The translations under genes were made by a program, and so were the position numbers. Shown here one piece after another: positions 1 to 7,592 of a stretch of DNA of 43,469 bases. The notes under the pieces are model-generated. The model searched no databases, was not told the origin of the DNA, and saw nothing but the letters and a program-made list of their open reading frames with translations. Origin of the DNA: Kangiellaceae bacterium (lineage in GTDB: Bacteria; Pseudomonadota; Gammaproteobacteria; Enterobacterales; Kangiellaceae); assembly GCA_016743995.1 (NCBI GenBank), contig JADGFG010000012.1, forward strand, positions 1 through 43,469. The letters are read 5' to 3'. The stretch's first letter is position 1, and every line of letters begins with the position of its first letter.

Positions 1-108
1 GTTATATATTGATCGGTTTAACTTAAAATTGGAAGTACTTCTCTTTAATTACTTGAATTAACGGGTGTTTTTGTTAATTTTTACTGCTAAATTTAGTTTA
101 GCCCATAG

Positions 109-138
109 CTGACTGCGTTATGTCTGCTATGGTATATT
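109..138 (+). promoter_or_regulatory. Candidate sigma-70 promoter for lptF-lptG
   Basis: An extended -10 (TG at 130-131, TATATT at 133-138) lies 18 bp after CTGACT (109-114). This would leave a leader of about 110 nt before lptF. It was found by eye in AT-rich DNA, so it is tentative. The rest of bases 1-255 shows no other recognisable feature. Confidence 0.35.
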
Positions 139-255
139 AAGTAAAATTTTTTAAATCAGAACACCATGACGTAGCAACAAAAGCTTACAAAATGGGAGTC
201 TAACTTAAAAATAGCCAGTTATTAAGTAAAAGTAACACTTTTCTGAGTATTTATT

Positions 256-1377
256 TTGATTCTTAAGCGATATATTAATGGTGAAATAATACGGTCTTGT
301 GCAGCGATTCTGGTTGTATTGTTGTTAATTTTTATCAGTACCCGTTTTATTAAATATATACAATTAGCTGTTGATGGCTCTATTTCTTCTCAAGCGATGT
401 TTAGCCTGCTGGGGTTGCAAATTCCTGCAGTTGTTGGCTTTTTAATTCCATTGTCATTTTTTATTGCTATTCTTCTGTCTTTTGGGCGTTTGTATGCCGA
501 GCATGAAATGGCGGTTATTCATAGCGTTGGTGTTGGTGAGTTACAGTTAGCAAAGTATATTTTTCCTGCAGCTATCGGTTTGTCACTTTTATCAGCTGTT
601 TTGTCGTTTGGAGTGACTCCCTGGTCTCATTACCAGTCCAAAAGCTTATTGGTTAAAGAAAAAGCAGCCGCAAAATTTGGTGTATTTTCTCCTGGACGGT
701 TTCAACAAACTCCTGATCAAGATGGCGTTGTGTTCATCGGTTCAAGGGATGAAGAAGGCGTGATTCATCATTTGTTTGTCGTTCAGGGGATGCAAGACAA
801 CGCTGAAAGCTTAAAAATACAATCTGCAGAGCGAGGTCGCTTCTGGAAACAATTACCGGAGTCGTCAAATAGTAATAAGGAGCAAAATTACCTGGTACTG
901 GAAGAGGGGAGAACTCATGTTTTTGATAACCTTACCCAACAATGGCAACAGACTGAATATGAATCTTACTTTATGAAAGTTGCGCCGGTACAGACAGGCT
1001 CGCTCTCTTTAAGAACGAAATCTATTTCGACCCCTGATTTATTGAAAAACCCAGGACCCGCAGAATGGGCAGAGCTTCACTGGCGTTTGTCGGCTCCGCT
1101 TTCCATATTGATATTATGTTACATGGCTATACCACTTGCCAGAACGCAACCGCGTAAGGGCAAGTTTTCGCGTTTGTTTCCAGCGATAATGGTCTATCTG
1201 GTTTACGCACTATTAATGATGAATAGTCGAAGTTTGCTGGAGAGAGGCAAAGTACCGATTGAACTGGGTTTCTGGTGGATTCATTCATTAGCCATTATAT
1301 TTTGTGTGTGGTTATACCGGCCTCAAAAAAGTGGGAAGAATAATCGTTCCTCAAAGGCTCAGGTGAGTCATGTTTAG
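256..1377 (+). CDS. lptF: LPS export ABC transporter permease LptF
   Basis: Inner-membrane permease of the LptB2FG transporter, which extracts lipopolysaccharide from the inner membrane and passes it to the periplasmic LptC/LptA bridge. The 373-aa product has the LptF/LptG (YjgP/YjgQ) layout: N-terminal membrane helices (about residues 10-125), a soluble periplasmic jellyroll-like domain (about 130-270), and C-terminal helices (about 275-360). The start is TTG at 256. No in-frame ATG lies near the expected N-terminus (MILKRYINGEI), and only a weak CTGAG precedes it. It overlaps lptG by 8 bp, so the pair is surely co-transcribed and probably translationally coupled. LptF rather than LptG is assigned from first position in the pair and the N-terminal sequence. 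Confidence 0.93.
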   Translation: MILKRYINGEIIRSCAAILVVLLLIFISTRFIKYIQLAVDGSISSQAMFSLLGLQIPAVVGFLIPLSFFIAILLSFGRLYAEHEMAVIHSVGVGELQLAKYIFPAAIGLSLLSAVLSFGVTPWSHYQSKSLLVKEKAAAKFGVFSPGRFQQTPDQDGVVFIGSRDEEGVIHHLFVVQGMQDNAESLKIQSAERGRFWKQLPESSNSNKEQNYLVLEEGRTHVFDNLTQQWQQTEYESYFMKVAPVQTGSLSLRTKSISTPDLLKNPGPAEWAELHWRLSAPLSILILCYMAIPLARTQPRKGKFSRLFPAIMVYLVYALLMMNSRSLLERGKVPIELGFWWIHSLAIIFCVWLYRPQKSGKNNRSSKAQVSHV

Positions 1378-2437
1378 CTTGCTGGATCGTTATATTGCAC
1401 GTCAGGTCATTGTGTCCAGTCTGCTAATACTGTTTCTTTTAACAAGTCTTAGAATGATGTTTAGCTTGTTAGATGAGCTGGGAGATTTGGGAAAAGGGGT
1501 GTATCAGATTAGTGATGCACTATTATATGTTTCTCTTATGTTTCCAACCTGGTTACTTGAATTTTTTCCTATGAGCGTGCTGATTGGTGCTTTATTTGGT
1601 ATGGGCAGCATGGCGGCTAACAGTGAGTTAACGGTGATGCGAGCATCAGGCATGACAACCTGGCGAATAGCCGGAGCGACAATTAAAGCCTCCTTTATAC
1701 TGATGGTGTTTGTCGTGATCGTGGGAGAGTGGTTATCTCCCGTGTCTGGTCGAGTTGCTCAACAGATAAGGACATCTGCTATCAGTGGCGGTGATCTCAG
1801 TTTTTCAAAAACAGGACTTTGGGCAAAAAAAGGGCAACAGATTATTCAACTGGGTAACGTGTTATCAACTGGCGAGCTTGGAAAAATAACGCTCTATGAA
1901 ATGAATGAACAAAATAATCTGGTTAGCATTGTAAGAGCAGAAAAAGGGCAGTTTGACGGTCATCGCTGGATATTACATAAAGTACAGGAAATCAAGTTTC
2001 AGGCGGAGCAGGTTGTTACTGTAAATTCTACACGGAAAGTCTGGGATAACCCTTTGGAGGATGACCAGCTTGAGACGCTTGTTCTGGAACCAGAATCTTT
2101 AAATTTACTGGGCTTATATAACTATTTGAATTATCTGTCAGATAACAATATGGAAACCAGAGAGTTTGAACTCGCATTATGGCGTAAAATAATGCAGCCC
2201 GTCAGCATTGCTGTAATGATGTTTCTCGCGGTATCCTTTATATTTGGTCCTATGAGAAGTGTATCTATGGGGGCCAGGATACTCTCTGGTGTTTTGTTTG
2301 GTTTTGTATTTTATATGGCAAACCAGTCTTTTGGTCCAATAAGTCTGGTTTTTAATTTACCGCCATTTCTTGGAGCCACGTTACCTTTGATTGTATTTGC
2401 GATGCTTGGTTATGGGTTAATGAAACGTAATCATTAG
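1370..2437 (+). CDS. lptG: LPS export ABC transporter permease LptG
   Basis: Second permease subunit of LptB2FG, partner of LptF in LPS export. The 355-aa product starts MFSLLDRYIARQ, a typical LptG N-terminus, followed by membrane helices (about 10-125), a periplasmic domain (about 130-265) and C-terminal helices (about 270-350) with the family motif around FIFGPMRSVSMGARI. Its ATG lies inside the last codons of lptF (8-bp overlap). The ATPase LptB is not encoded nearby, which is normal. No terminator follows at once; the next gene appears to have its own promoter about 55 bp downstream. Confidence 0.95.
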   Translation: MFSLLDRYIARQVIVSSLLILFLLTSLRMMFSLLDELGDLGKGVYQISDALLYVSLMFPTWLLEFFPMSVLIGALFGMGSMAANSELTVMRASGMTTWRIAGATIKASFILMVFVVIVGEWLSPVSGRVAQQIRTSAISGGDLSFSKTGLWAKKGQQIIQLGNVLSTGELGKITLYEMNEQNNLVSIVRAEKGQFDGHRWILHKVQEIKFQAEQVVTVNSTRKVWDNPLEDDQLETLVLEPESLNLLGLYNYLNYLSDNNMETREFELALWRKIMQPVSIAVMMFLAVSFIFGPMRSVSMGARILSGVLFGFVFYMANQSFGPISLVFNLPPFLGATLPLIVFAMLGYGLMKRNH

Positions 2438-2489
2438 AACCGTTGCTTTTAATAACGCTATTCCTTTGAAAGTCCAGGAGCCAGATTTC

Positions 2490-2498
2490 TGCTATACT
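2490..2498 (+). promoter_or_regulatory. Extended -10 promoter element before the 2564 gene
   Basis: TGC followed by TATACT (2493-2498) makes a good extended -10. No convincing -35 is seen at 17 bp. It is followed by an AT-rich leader containing an A-rich run at 2502-2522. It would drive the small gene at 2564. Confidence 0.4.
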
Positions 2499-2563
2499 CG
2501 ATAATAATAAAAAATAAAAAAAATACTACCTTAAGCCCATAAGAGTCGGTGGTTGGATTGTTT

Positions 2564-3049
2564 ATGCTTAAATTAGAAGACTTTTTTGGCTTGGCTATCG
2601 ATGAAGATCGTTCAGATGTTCTACCGATGATGGCGTTGACTCATATCAAAGAAGAGATAGAGGAAACTAATGTTGTTAAAACGCTCTCAAAGCAAAACGG
2701 TAGAGATGCAGCAATTGTCAGTGTTGCCAGAAGGCAGCAGATTTTAAAACTGCTTAAACCACTGTTAAATGAAACATTACTGGATTACGAAGCAAACTAT
2801 TATGTTAAAGAGGTTAATACATCCAGTGATTTTGACAGAAGATATGACGCAGAGGAGCATTTACTCGAATATGCTCTAATTGTTTCATCGACAAAAAGTA
2901 AAAAATTACTGGCTAACGAGCCTGGTATATTAAATTGCAAACAACTAAGAGAAGCTGCATTTCTGGAATCCCGGTATGACCGTTGTTGGGAGATATTGTC
3001 TCAGGAAACACATCATATTGTTTCGGCCTTTCGTAAATCAAAAAAATAG
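2564..3049 (+). CDS. Uncharacterised small soluble protein
   Basis: A 161-aa protein that I do not recognise. It begins MLKLEDFFGLAIDED and is predicted cytoplasmic: no signal peptide or membrane segment, rich in charged and helix-forming residues, with a basic C-terminus (FRKSKK). Codon use resembles the neighbours, so I consider it real. An in-frame GTG at 2549 would add five residues (MVGLF). I prefer ATG 2564 because the protein then starts with a hydrophilic Met-Leu-Lys, although neither start has a strong Shine-Dalgarno. It stands alone between lptG and a long non-coding stretch, so context gives no clue to function. Confidence 0.65.
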   Translation: MLKLEDFFGLAIDEDRSDVLPMMALTHIKEEIEETNVVKTLSKQNGRDAAIVSVARRQQILKLLKPLLNETLLDYEANYYVKEVNTSSDFDRRYDAEEHLLEYALIVSSTKSKKLLANEPGILNCKQLREAAFLESRYDRCWEILSQETHHIVSAFRKSKK

Positions 3050-3159
3050 TCCACTTTTCACTTGATTCATTATGTTATTGATTCTGTTACGTATGATTCT
3101 AATATGTAACAGCTATTGACTCGATAAGAATATCATTTGGGTATAAATTAAACGAACAG

Positions 3160-3235
3160 GCAAAAAAAATCCCGGTCAGATTAAGGAATCAAACCGGGCA
3201 TAGACTCCATACAGGAGAGTTACTAGGAAAAAAAT
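3160..3235 (+). ncRNA. Candidate structured RNA or mRNA leader with GGA motifs
   Basis: After an A-run, CCCGGT (3171-3176) pairs with ACCGGG (3193-3198) around a 16-nt loop containing AGGA. A second small stem CTCC/GGAG follows (about 3205-3217), then a third GGA at 3226-3228. A TTGACT at about 3116 and TATAAA at about 3141 could be a promoter, but the spacing (20 bp) is too long for a standard one. It could be an sRNA, a leader for the tiny frame at 3236, or chance. Strand is inferred. Confidence 0.25.
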
Positions 3236-3322
3236 ATGTCTCTTATGACGATAACTGTGACCCCTGTTATTTTTAAAAGTTCCATTTTAGACAAAATTAA
3301 TTTAATTATTTTTTCATTTTAA
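3236..3322 (+). CDS. Possible 28-aa small protein
   Basis: A short frame starting MSLMTITVTPVIFKSS and ending at TAA 3320-3322, with an AGGA ribosome-binding site about 7 nt upstream (3225-3228) directly after the structured element at 3171-3217. Nothing in its composition identifies it and no homolog is recalled. It is listed because the hairpin/Shine-Dalgarno/ATG arrangement looks like a translated leader. It may be chance in AT-rich DNA. Confidence 0.15.
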   Translation: MSLMTITVTPVIFKSSILDKINLIIFSF

Positions 3323-3417
3323 TTATTATAACGTAAAGAATTTATCAGGTTTAGCTATCAATTTTCTTTAATTATGAAATTTCTGAGTCTGGCTTATCGT
3401 CCTGCCCTGCGGGTGCT

Positions 3418-3493
3418 CAGCGCTTAAGCTTGCAACGCTTGAAAAGGGCGAGCCACGGCCTTCAAGTTGCATCTTGGTCAAACTTAAGCGCTG
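3418..3493. repeat. Large nested inverted repeat (hairpin)
   Basis: Outer arms 3418-3432 and 3479-3493 match as inverse complements at 14 of 15 positions (CAGCGCTTAAG against CTTAAGCGCTG at the core). Inner arms 3432-3443 and 3461-3470 pair as GCAAC..TTGAA with TTCAA..GTTGC, leaving a GC-rich apex (3444-3460). The hairpin is about 76 nt and lies immediately before half of the dispersed palindromic repeat. No T-run follows, so it is not an ordinary terminator. Confidence 0.6.
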
Positions 3494-3497
3494 AACA

Positions 3498-3530
3498 CTG
3501 AAACCTGTATTTCAGGGAGTTTGGGTATAT
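3498..3530. repeat. Dispersed palindromic repeat, right half only (copy A)
   Basis: Matches the loop and right arm of the complete copy at 8535-8581, ending in CAGGGAGTTTGGGTATA. The left arm is replaced by sequence of the preceding hairpin. Confidence 0.6.
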
Positions 3531-3686
3531 GCACAGGCTATGGAATTATAGCTTTTGATTATCTGGGTTTTTTCTACCAGAGTGTTAGAATTGCGCTTCG
3601 GTAAACATTTGTTATTTTGATTATCGTGCATTATTTAAGTATTTATTGTATTAATAAACCAATTATGGACTCATTCGATACCAATT

Positions 3687-4412
3687 ATGTTAGATAAGTT
3701 TAAAGTGATTCTGTCAAACACAACGCATCCTGGGAATATTGGTGCGACGGCAAGAGCAATGAAGGTTATGGGGTTATCTCGTCTGGCATTGGTTAATCCA
3801 ACCAGTAAATACCCGAATGCTGAAGCCACCCAACGGGCGTCGCGAGCAACTGATATCCTTGCTAATGCAGAAATTTGCACGTCTATTGATGAAGCATTAG
3901 CTGAGTGCAAACTGGTCGTTGGAACCAGTGCAAGAGCGCGTACTTTACCCAGTAAACTGGTTACTCCTCGAGAGTTAACTGAATTGATTGCAGCACATCC
4001 AGAGCGAGTTCCTGTGGGCTTTTTATTTGGAACTGAAAACTCAGGATTAACCAATGATGAACTTTATCGTTGCCATTATCACGTCTGTATACCTACTAAC
4101 CCAGATTATTCTTCGCTGAACCTGGCATCGGCTGTTCAATTATTGTCTTATGAATTACGACTCGCTTTTGTTGAAGAAATGTTGCCACAGCAAACGATAA
4201 AAGAAACGGAAACGGCGATTACCAATGAGCAACTTACAGGTGTGTTACAACATTTTGATCAGGCTATGCGGTTAACCGGATATTTACAACCGGATCATAA
4301 GAAACAAATTGATATCAGGATGAACCGGCTTTTAAATAAAGCTGAACTGACTCAGAGTGAAATGAATATTTTACGTGGATTTTTGCGAGCTGTAGTGAAT
4401 AAGTGTCAATAA
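3687..4412 (+). CDS. trmJ: tRNA (cytidine/uridine-32-2'-O)-methyltransferase TrmJ
   Basis: SPOUT-class methyltransferase that 2'-O-methylates residue 32 of several tRNAs using SAM. The 241-aa product carries the family signatures in order: an N-terminal strand with NTTHPGNIGATARAMK (about residues 11-26), FGTENSGLTNDEL (about 113-125), which forms part of the trefoil-knot SAM site, and IPTNPDYSSLNLASAVQ (about 134-150). The start is ATG 3687; no clear Shine-Dalgarno is visible. It leads the trmJ-cysE-desulfurase group. In many gammaproteobacteria trmJ lies just before the isc operon, which supports the identification. Confidence 0.94.
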   Translation: MLDKFKVILSNTTHPGNIGATARAMKVMGLSRLALVNPTSKYPNAEATQRASRATDILANAEICTSIDEALAECKLVVGTSARARTLPSKLVTPRELTELIAAHPERVPVGFLFGTENSGLTNDELYRCHYHVCIPTNPDYSSLNLASAVQLLSYELRLAFVEEMLPQQTIKETETAITNEQLTGVLQHFDQAMRLTGYLQPDHKKQIDIRMNRLLNKAELTQSEMNILRGFLRAVVNKCQ

Positions 4413-4427
4413 TAGAATAAATCGCGA

Positions 4428-4462
4428 TCATGAGAATAAAATACAGTCATGAGAATAAATAG
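4428..4462 (+). repeat. Short direct repeat before cysE
   Basis: TCATGAGAATAAA occurs at 4428-4440 and again at 4447-4459 (19-bp period), with a degenerate third unit running into cysE. Each unit contains an ATG opening a tiny frame; the second such frame ends in TAATG overlapping the cysE start. Confidence 0.45.
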
Positions 4463-4477
4463 AGGTAATGAGGAATA

Positions 4478-5272
4478 ATGATGTTTTTTAGAGGTATAAA
4501 AGAAGACATTCAGAGTGTATTTCAGCGAGATCCGGCTGCGCGAAATAGCTTTGAGGTGTTTTGTAATTATCCTGGATTACATGCTATATGGATCTATCGT
4601 GTTACTCATAAATTGTGGATTAAAAACTGGAGGTTTCTGGCTCGATGGATATCGACGATTGCTCGTTGGTTAACGGGAGTTGAAATTCATCCAGGGGCGC
4701 AGATCGGGCGGCGTTTTTTTATTGATCACGCTATGGGAGTAGTTATTGGAGAAACAGCTGTCGTTGGAGATGACTGCACTTTGTATCATGGCGTGACCCT
4801 GGGAGGAACTAGCTGGAGTGAAGGAAAAAGACACCCAACGTTAGAAGATAATGTGGTTGTTGGTGCAGGCGCAAAAATTCTGGGACCAATAACGATAGCT
4901 GAAAATGCTCGAGTGGGCTCTAATGCGGTGGTGGTTAAAGATGTTCCGAGTAATGCAACTGTTATAGGGATTCCTGGACATATTATTGAATCTGATTGCA
5001 ATAAGCAGAAAGTCAGGCGTGAAAGAATGGAACAGTTGATTGGTTTTGAGGCTTATGGAGCGTCTGGAAGCAGCTATGATCCTGTTGCTAAAGTTATTAG
5101 TAGTATACTTAATCACTCCAGAGTGCTGGAAGCTCAACTAGGTACGATTATTGATGAGCTTAAAAGTAGAGGTATTTCTGTTAATAGTCTGGATTTGCCG
5201 GGTATTCATGTCGCTGATTTTATAGATGAGAGTGAATTAGATTGTGAAGATAAAGATAAAACAGATAAGTAG
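4478..5272 (+). CDS. cysE: Serine O-acetyltransferase CysE
   Basis: Transfers acetyl from acetyl-CoA to L-serine, giving O-acetylserine, the committed step of cysteine synthesis. The 264-aa protein has the N-terminal helical domain (about 1-60) and a left-handed beta-helix of hexapeptide repeats (about 65-175) with the catalytic and substrate motifs [19 protein letters not shown] and [11 protein letters not shown]. The C-terminal tail is acidic and variable. The start is the first of two adjacent ATGs, with GAGG at 4469-4472. It is separated by 9 bp from the downstream cysteine desulfurase, so one transcript would link cysteine synthesis to cysteine sulfur mobilisation. Confidence 0.95.
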   Translation: MMFFRGIKEDIQSVFQRDPAARNSFEVFCNYPGLHAIWIYRVTHKLWIKNWRFLARWISTIARWLTGVEIHPGAQIGRRFFIDHAMGVVIGETAVVGDDCTLYHGVTLGGTSWSEGKRHPTLEDNVVVGAGAKILGPITIAENARVGSNAVVVKDVPSNATVIGIPGHIIESDCNKQKVRRERMEQLIGFEAYGASGSSYDPVAKVISSILNHSRVLEAQLGTIIDELKSRGISVNSLDLPGIHVADFIDESELDCEDKDKTDK

Positions 5273-5281
5273 TTTAAGCGA

Positions 5282-6457
5282 ATGAAAAAAATAATTTACC
5301 TGGATTATGCTGCCACAACGCCAGTTGATTCCGCTGTGGCTGCGAAAATGACAGAATGCCTGACGATTGATGGTGTGTTTGGAAATCCAGCTTCACGTTC
5401 ACATCGTTATGGTTGGCAGGCAGAAGAGCGAGTCGATATTAGCCGTAATCAGGTTGCGGATTTAATTGGGGCAGATCCGTTGGATATTATCTGGACGTCT
5501 GGCGCAACTGAAGCCAATAATCTTGTAATTAAAGGTATTGCTGAAATTGAAGGAAGTGGCCATATCATTACCAGTGTATCGGAACACAAAGCTGTTCTTG
5601 ATGTATGTCTTAAGCTGGAAAGTCAGGGTTTTTCTGTAACTTACCTGAAACCGGATGCTCAGGGTGTTATTTCTCTGCAGTCAGTAGCGGGTGCAATACG
5701 GAGCGATACGATTTTAATTTCTATCATGCATGTAAATAATGAAACGGGAGTCATCCAGGACATCAGGGGGATCGGTGAATTAGCTCACCAGCATAACATC
5801 CTTTTTCATACGGATGCTGCACAAAGTATTGGTAAGCTGGCTATTGATGTAACTCAATTACCGGTCGATTTTATTTCACTATGTGCTCACAAAATATATG
5901 GACCCAAAGGGATTGGTGCTTTATATGCCAGAAGGAATTTGCAGCCAAATGTTACCGCTCAGATTCACGGTGGCGGACATGAGAGAGGGTTGCGCTCTGG
6001 CACATTGGCAACTCACCAGATTGTTGGTATGGGAGAGGCTCTTGAATTAGCAGGAAAAAACAGAGAGCAGGAAAACCGGAGAATCAGGGGGCTCAGGCAA
6101 AAATTCTGGCAGGGAATAAAAGTACTTGGCGAAATAATGATTAACGGTGATGAAGAAAACCTGATCGCAGGTATTATTAATGTCCGCTTTGGTTTTGTCG
6201 ATAGTGAAACATTGCTAATGGCATTTAAGGATATTGCTGTGTCATCCGGCTCAGCCTGTACTTCAGCCAGTGTGGAGCCATCTTATGTTTTGAAAGCCAT
6301 GGGGCTTTCCGATGAGCAGGCACATTCATCTTTGCGTTTTTCTTTTGGGCGTTTTACAACCGAAGAAGATGTTGAGGTAGCCATCAATGTCATCAAAAAT
6401 GGCATTGAGCGGTTAAGAAGTATGTCTCCGGAATGGCAACAACAACAAAATAAATAA
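5282..6457 (+). CDS. iscS: IscS-type cysteine desulfurase
   Basis: PLP enzyme that takes sulfur from cysteine as an enzyme persulfide for Fe-S clusters, tRNA thiolation and cofactors. The 391-aa protein shows the N-terminal [12 protein letters not shown], the PLP-lysine region [15 protein letters not shown], the [13 protein letters not shown] segment, and the mobile loop [17 protein letters not shown] with the catalytic cysteine. This loop marks the group I (IscS/NifS) class. Oddities: it ends in [10 protein letters not shown] and lacks the roughly 13-residue tail that in E. coli IscS ends near EWAHH and contributes to IscU binding. iscR is absent upstream and iscU/iscA are absent downstream; the next feature is a tRNA. 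It could therefore be a solo paralog. The symbol is assigned by family. Confidence 0.85.
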   Translation: MKKIIYLDYAATTPVDSAVAAKMTECLTIDGVFGNPASRSHRYGWQAEERVDISRNQVADLIGADPLDIIWTSGATEANNLVIKGIAEIEGSGHIITSVSEHKAVLDVCLKLESQGFSVTYLKPDAQGVISLQSVAGAIRSDTILISIMHVNNETGVIQDIRGIGELAHQHNILFHTDAAQSIGKLAIDVTQLPVDFISLCAHKIYGPKGIGALYARRNLQPNVTAQIHGGGHERGLRSGTLATHQIVGMGEALELAGKNREQENRRIRGLRQKFWQGIKVLGEIMINGDEENLIAGIINVRFGFVDSETLLMAFKDIAVSSGSACTSASVEPSYVLKAMGLSDEQAHSSLRFSFGRFTTEEDVEVAINVIKNGIERLRSMSPEWQQQQNK

Positions 6458-6549
6458 TCTGTTTGTTCGTGAATTATGACTAAAATTAGTCTAAGAATTA
6501 AACGATAACTGAAAAATATGATTTTTTTCAGAAAGAATTAAAAAAAGGC

Positions 6550-6578
6550 TTGTAATTATCCTCAAAAACTTCATAATG
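6550..6578 (+). promoter_or_regulatory. Promoter of the first tRNA-Lys gene
   Basis: TTGTAA (6550-6555), 17-bp spacer, ATAATG (6573-6578), then the GC-rich discriminator GCGCTCCGC. This architecture is typical of stable-RNA promoters under stringent control. The tRNA begins 11 nt after the -10. Confidence 0.75.
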
Positions 6579-6589
6579 CGCTCCGCATC

Positions 6590-6665
6590 GGGTCGTTAGC
6601 TCAGCCGGTAGAGCAGTTGACTTTTAATCAATTGGTCGGGCGTTCGAATCGCCCACGACCCACCA
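6590..6665 (+). tRNA. tRNA-Lys (anticodon UUU)
   Basis: A 76-nt cloverleaf with encoded CCA. Acceptor stem GGGTCGT/ACGACCC, D-arm GCTCAGCCGGTAGAGC, anticodon loop CTTTTAA giving anticodon TTT, and T-arm GTTCGAATC. It is close to E. coli tRNA-Lys. It has its own promoter and terminator and is identical to the copy at 7349. Confidence 0.97.
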
Positions 6666-6669
6666 TATT

Positions 6670-6702
6670 AAAAAAGCCACTCAATTGAGTGGCTTTTTTT
6701 TG
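6670..6702 (+). terminator. Rho-independent terminator of the first tRNA-Lys
   Basis: Stem GCCACTCAATTGAGTGGC preceded by an A-run and followed by at least seven Ts, starting 5 nt after the CCA end. Confidence 0.85.
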
Positions 6703-6899
6703 TCCTTGAATTATCTCTGAGCATCGTACAAGTCAACTGCCTGGTTGTTTTTAAGAGATCTCTTACAAAGAATAGTGGGTTTGGCTTACTCATTAATCGA
6801 GTGTTATATCGTATAATCAGTTTGAGTCTGGACTAATTCTGGAGTGCTCAGGAAAAAAGTCCTTATTAATTATCAAGTTTGAGTTAAAAGGAATTAGTT

Positions 6900-7124
6900 A
6901 TGAATATACGACCCAGAGCAAATGAGTTCCTTTCATCAATTAAACATACAAGAACGGACCGTATTTTAGTTGGAGACGATGGCTATTATTATAAGACTCG
7001 TGAAGGAGAGCTTCACGGTGTATTCGAAACCAGAGAGCAGGCATTATATGATTTGAATGTTTTTATTCGGGTGACTGAAATAGAACAGGAATATGATCGA
7101 TGTGGTCAGTTTGAATTCGCTTGA
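6900..7124 (+). CDS. Small conserved-type protein, DUF6316-like
   Basis: A 74-aa soluble protein with AAGGAA 8-9 nt before ATG 6900. The core reads GDDGYYYKTREGELHGVFETREQA, i.e. an aromatic strand, a TREG turn and a 'G-F-TRE-A' helix start. From memory this resembles the DUF6316 family of small gammaproteobacterial proteins, whose function is unknown; the match was not tested. It is monocistronic and sits between the two identical tRNA-Lys genes. Codon use and the good ribosome-binding site support it as a real gene. Confidence 0.65.
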   Translation: MNIRPRANEFLSSIKHTRTDRILVGDDGYYYKTREGELHGVFETREQALYDLNVFIRVTEIEQEYDRCGQFEFA

Positions 7125-7308
7125 GTATTTTATCGTCAGGTAGTCGTGCTTGTTGAGAGCGCTTTGTTAAAATCGAAACATCATTATGTTTTGGACTTTG
7201 CTGGTAGAAAGTCAATACGACTAGAGTAAAAATCATACAACCAGGTAGAGGTTGTTACTGGAGATATGCAACTAATTAGTGTTATGCACAAATTAGTTAA
7301 AAAAAGAC

Positions 7309-7337
7309 TTGTTTTTTGGCTTAAAACCCGGATAATG
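7309..7337 (+). promoter_or_regulatory. Promoter of the second tRNA-Lys gene
   Basis: TTGTTT (7309-7314), 17-bp spacer, ATAATG (7332-7337), then the same GCGCTCCGC discriminator as the first copy. Sequence upstream of the -10 differs between the two copies. Confidence 0.72.
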
Positions 7338-7348
7338 CGCTCCGCATC

Positions 7349-7424
7349 GGGTCGTTAGCTCAGCCGGTAGAGCAGTTGACTTTTAATCAATTGGTCGGGC
7401 GTTCGAATCGCCCACGACCCACCA
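7349..7424 (+). tRNA. tRNA-Lys (anticodon UUU), second copy
   Basis: Identical over all 76 nt, including CCA, to the tRNA at 6590-6665, with anticodon TTT in loop CTTTTAA. Identity extends from the -10 hexamer through the first base after CCA (94 bp), indicating local duplication or gene conversion. Confidence 0.97.
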
Positions 7425-7430
7425 TTTTTT

Positions 7431-7461
7431 AAAAAACCACTCATCTGAGTGGTTTTTTTTT
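7431..7461 (+). terminator. Rho-independent terminator of the second tRNA-Lys
   Basis: Stem ACCACTCATCTGAGTGGT flanked by an A-run and a T-run of at least eight. It is related to but not identical with the terminator of the first copy. Confidence 0.83.
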
Positions 7462-7503
7462 GCCCGAAGAATATATAATTTCTATCATCTGGAGTAATGT
7501 ATC

Positions 7504-7550
7504 TATACCCAAACTCCCTGAATCCTGCATTTCCTGGGCGTTTGGGTATA
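7504..7550. repeat. Dispersed palindromic repeat (copy B)
   Basis: Same element as 8535-8581, with left arm TATACCCAAACTCCCTG and a right arm slightly mutated (CTGGGCGTTTGGGTATA). It lies 42 bp upstream of xerD. Confidence 0.8.
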
Positions 7551-7592
7551 TATCAGTGAAACCGGTTCATAAGGAAAAATTCAGAGGTACTA

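Larger units (their letters stand above)
3050..3686. other. 637-bp non-coding stretch with structured elements
   Basis: No convincing gene. It contains: a small two-hairpin element at about 3171-3230 with three GGA motifs; a 28-codon reading frame (3236-3322) preceded by AGGA; a large nested hairpin at 3418-3493; and half of a dispersed palindromic repeat (3498-3530). The remainder up to trmJ is AT-rich and probably holds the trmJ promoter. Confidence 0.6.

Noticed and set aside
3671-4054. 127-aa minus-strand frame over trmJ
   Set aside because: It lies almost wholly inside trmJ, whose frame carries all SPOUT motifs; a shadow frame.
4841-5137. Minus-strand frame within cysE
   Set aside because: Antisense to the conserved hexapeptide-repeat region; no independent start signals.
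6590-7424. tRNA direct repeats as attachment sites of a prophage or genomic island
   Set aside because: Only about 665 bp lie between them, with no integrase there; both tRNAs are complete with their own promoters and terminators. xerD nearby is the housekeeping recombinase.
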